The notes under the pieces: model-generated | What the model was told of the DNA's origin: nothing | Seen by the model: the letters and a program-made list of their open reading frames with translations, nothing else | Databases searched by the model: none | DNA from: Hydrogenophaga intermedia | GTDB lineage: Bacteria; Pseudomonadota; Gammaproteobacteria; Burkholderiales; Burkholderiaceae_C | Direction: 5' to 3' | Assembly (NCBI RefSeq): GCF_000723405.1 | Contig: NZ_CCAE010000017.1 | Coordinates: 1-64,000, forward strand | Length of the DNA stretch: 64,000 bases | Part shown: in pieces, positions 62,765 to 64,000 of the stretch | Numbering within the stretch: position 1 is the stretch's first letter | Layout of the letters: every line of letters begins with the position of its first letter | Translations under genes and position numbers: made by a program

Positions 62765-63088
62765 TCAGATCCTGAAGCTTTCGCCGCAGCCGCAGCGGTC
62801 ACGCTCATTGGGGTTGTTGAACTTGAAGCCCTCGTTGAGGCCTTCACGCACGAAGTCGAGCTGCGTGCCGTCGATGTACGGCATGCTCTTCGGATCGACC
62901 AGCACCTTCACGCCGTTCTCCTCGAACACCACATCTTCAGGGGCGATCTCGTCGGCGTATTCCAGCTTGTAGGCCAGGCCCGAGCAGCCCGTGGTCTTGA
63001 CGCCCAGGCGCACCCCCACACCCTTGCCGCGCTTGGCGATGTAGCGGGTGACGTGGCGCGCCGCGGCTTCGGAAATCGTGACGGACAT
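62765..63088 (-). CDS. iscA: Iron-sulfur cluster assembly A-type protein
   Basis: A 107-residue A-type carrier. The three conserved cysteines are in [14 protein letters not shown] and DRCGCGESF near the end. The N-terminus [28 protein letters not shown] is standard. ATG 63088, eight bases after the iscU stop. Confidence 0.96.
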   Translation of the reverse strand: MSVTISEAAARHVTRYIAKRGKGVGVRLGVKTTGCSGLAYKLEYADEIAPEDVVFEENGVKVLVDPKSMPYIDGTQLDFVREGLNEGFKFNNPNERDRCGCGESFRI

Positions 63089-63096
63089 GGACTCGC

Positions 63097-63483
63097 TCAG
63101 TTCGCGTGCTTCTTGCGGTAGTCGTCCACGGCCGCCTTGATGGCGTCCTCGGCCAGGATAGAGCAGTGGATCTTCACCGGCGGCAGCGCGAGCTCCTCGG
63201 CGATCTGGCTGTTCTTGAGCGCGGCGGCCTGGTCGAGCGTCTTGCCCTTGACCCATTCGGTCACCAGCGAGCTCGACGCGATGGCCGAGCCGCAGCCGTA
63301 GGTCTTGAAGCGCGCGTCCTCGATCACGCCGGTGCTGGGGTTCACCTTGATCTGCAGCTTCATCACGTCGCCGCAGGCGGGCGCGCCCACCATGCCGGTG
63401 CCCACGGATTCGTCGCCCTTGTCGAAGGAGCCGACGTTGCGGGGGTTCTCGTAGTGGTCAACGACTTTTTCGGAATAGGCCAT
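63097..63483 (-). CDS. iscU: Fe-S cluster scaffold protein IscU
   Basis: A 128-residue scaffold on which clusters are built. Ligand cysteines lie in [25 protein letters not shown] and [16 protein letters not shown], the last including the HscA recognition motif LPPVK. Starts [20 protein letters not shown]. It follows iscS by 17 bases. Confidence 0.97.
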   Translation of the reverse strand: MAYSEKVVDHYENPRNVGSFDKGDESVGTGMVGAPACGDVMKLQIKVNPSTGVIEDARFKTYGCGSAIASSSLVTEWVKGKTLDQAAALKNSQIAEELALPPVKIHCSILAEDAIKAAVDDYRKKHAN

Positions 63484-63500
63484 GGTTGTTCTCCTTCAGA

Positions 63501-64000
63501 TCAGTGGGCCGCCCACTGGATGGTCGAGATGTCGATGCCATCCTTGAACATTTCCCACAAGGGTGAGAGTTCGCGAAGCTTGGCGACGTTCTCCTTGATC
63601 GTCGCGATCGCGTAGTCGATTTCTTCTTCCGTCGTCCAGCGGCCGATGGTCATGCGCAGGCTGCTGTGGGCGAGTTCGTCGCTGCGGCCCAGGGCGCGCA
63701 GCACGTAGCTGGGCTCCAGGCTGGCCGAGGTGCAGGCCGAGCCCGAGGACACCGCCAGACCCTTGATGCCCATGATCAGCGACTCGCCCTCGACGTAGTT
63801 GAAGCTCATGTTGAGGTTGTGCGGGATGCGGCGCGCCTCGTTGCCGTTGATGAACACCTCTTCGATGTCCTTCAGGCCGTTGACCAGGCGGTCGTGCAGG
63901 GCCTGGATGCGCTTGTTTTCCTCGTGCATCTCGGCCTTGGCGATGCGGTAGGCCTCGCCCATGCCCACGATCTGGTGCGTGGCCAGCGTGCCCGAGCGCA
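63501..64000 (-). CDS. iscS: Cysteine desulfurase IscS, C-terminal part
   Basis: The 3' end of iscS; the gene continues past the right edge. The visible 166 residues begin around [20 protein letters not shown] and contain the active-site loop [21 protein letters not shown] with the persulfide cysteine, plus the C-terminal [13 protein letters not shown] tail (here ISTIQWAAH) that binds IscU. First visible gene of the isc operon; iscR, usually upstream, is out of view. Confidence 0.96.
   Translation of the reverse strand, partial: RSGTLATHQIVGMGEAYRIAKAEMHEENKRIQALHDRLVNGLKDIEEVFINGNEARRIPHNLNMSFNYVEGESLIMGIKGLAVSSGSACTSASLEPSYVLRALGRSDELAHSSLRMTIGRWTTEEEIDYAIATIKENVAKLRELSPLWEMFKDGIDISTIQWAAH

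Overview
The window is a GC-rich chromosomal segment of a betaproteobacterium, most likely Burkholderiales/Comamonadaceae (Hydrogenophaga/Acidovorax-like). This is inferred from the very high GC, the number of TRAP and peptide ABC transporters and LysR regulators, the phaC-phaA-phaB storage operon, and an RpoD with a long Lys/Ala-rich N-terminus. Housekeeping genes (dnaG-rpoD, hupB, ppiD, pgsA, dnaQ, an isc operon, three tRNAs) alternate with catabolic and accessory clusters. I see no insertion sequence, CRISPR array, rRNA, integrase or phage gene. No stretch over 300 bases lacks a gene; the longest gaps are 34619-34899 and 26052-26323.

Layout. 1-4546: a peptide-type ABC importer operon with an M20 amidohydrolase between its permease genes, divergent from a TetR gene. 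4556-10961: a LysR gene divergent from an aminotransferase, a BadI-like ring hydrolase, an acyl-CoA dehydrogenase and an acyl-CoA synthetase. 10918-19201: a molybdenum hydroxylase operon (CoxG-like, FAD, 2Fe-2S and Mo subunits) divergent from a TetR gene and a TRAP transporter. 19301-23513: a ParB-like orphan, then a Zur-type regulator divergent from a zinc outer-membrane/ABC uptake operon. 23527-26211: tRNA-His, ppiD, tRNA-Val(UAC), hupB. 26324-32620: a tartrate/D-malate dehydrogenase with its LysR gene, an EamA exporter, pgsA, a short-chain dehydrogenase and a lipoprotein gamma-glutamyltransferase. 32657-37323: dnaG and rpoD. 37342-40519: a PPC-domain protein, two LysR genes, a ferredoxin and a cupin.

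40539-44355 is the polyhydroxybutyrate operon (phaC, phaA, phaB on the minus strand); phaB carries an in-frame amber codon. 44473-47305 holds a small membrane protein, a PgeF-like laccase-domain protein, a zeta-class GST isomerase and an Old Yellow Enzyme. 47437-53259 is a GntR gene divergent from a Rieske oxygenase, a glutamine-synthetase-like ligase, a 2Fe-2S ferredoxin, an FAH-family hydrolase and an orphan TRAP binding protein. This resembles the glutamylation-dependent amine oxygenation of aniline pathways.

53334-55061 encodes a NUDIX hydrolase and an MFS transporter. 55062-59005 is the most unusual part: a near-perfect HrpL-type 'hrp box' drives a CesT-like type III secretion chaperone and an unrecognised 1092-residue protein with three long hydrophobic regions, ending beside tRNA-Val(CAC). 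This looks like a type III secretion effector module with no secretion apparatus in view. 59212-64000 holds dnaQ and the isc operon (iscS partial, iscU, iscA, hscB, hscA, fdx).
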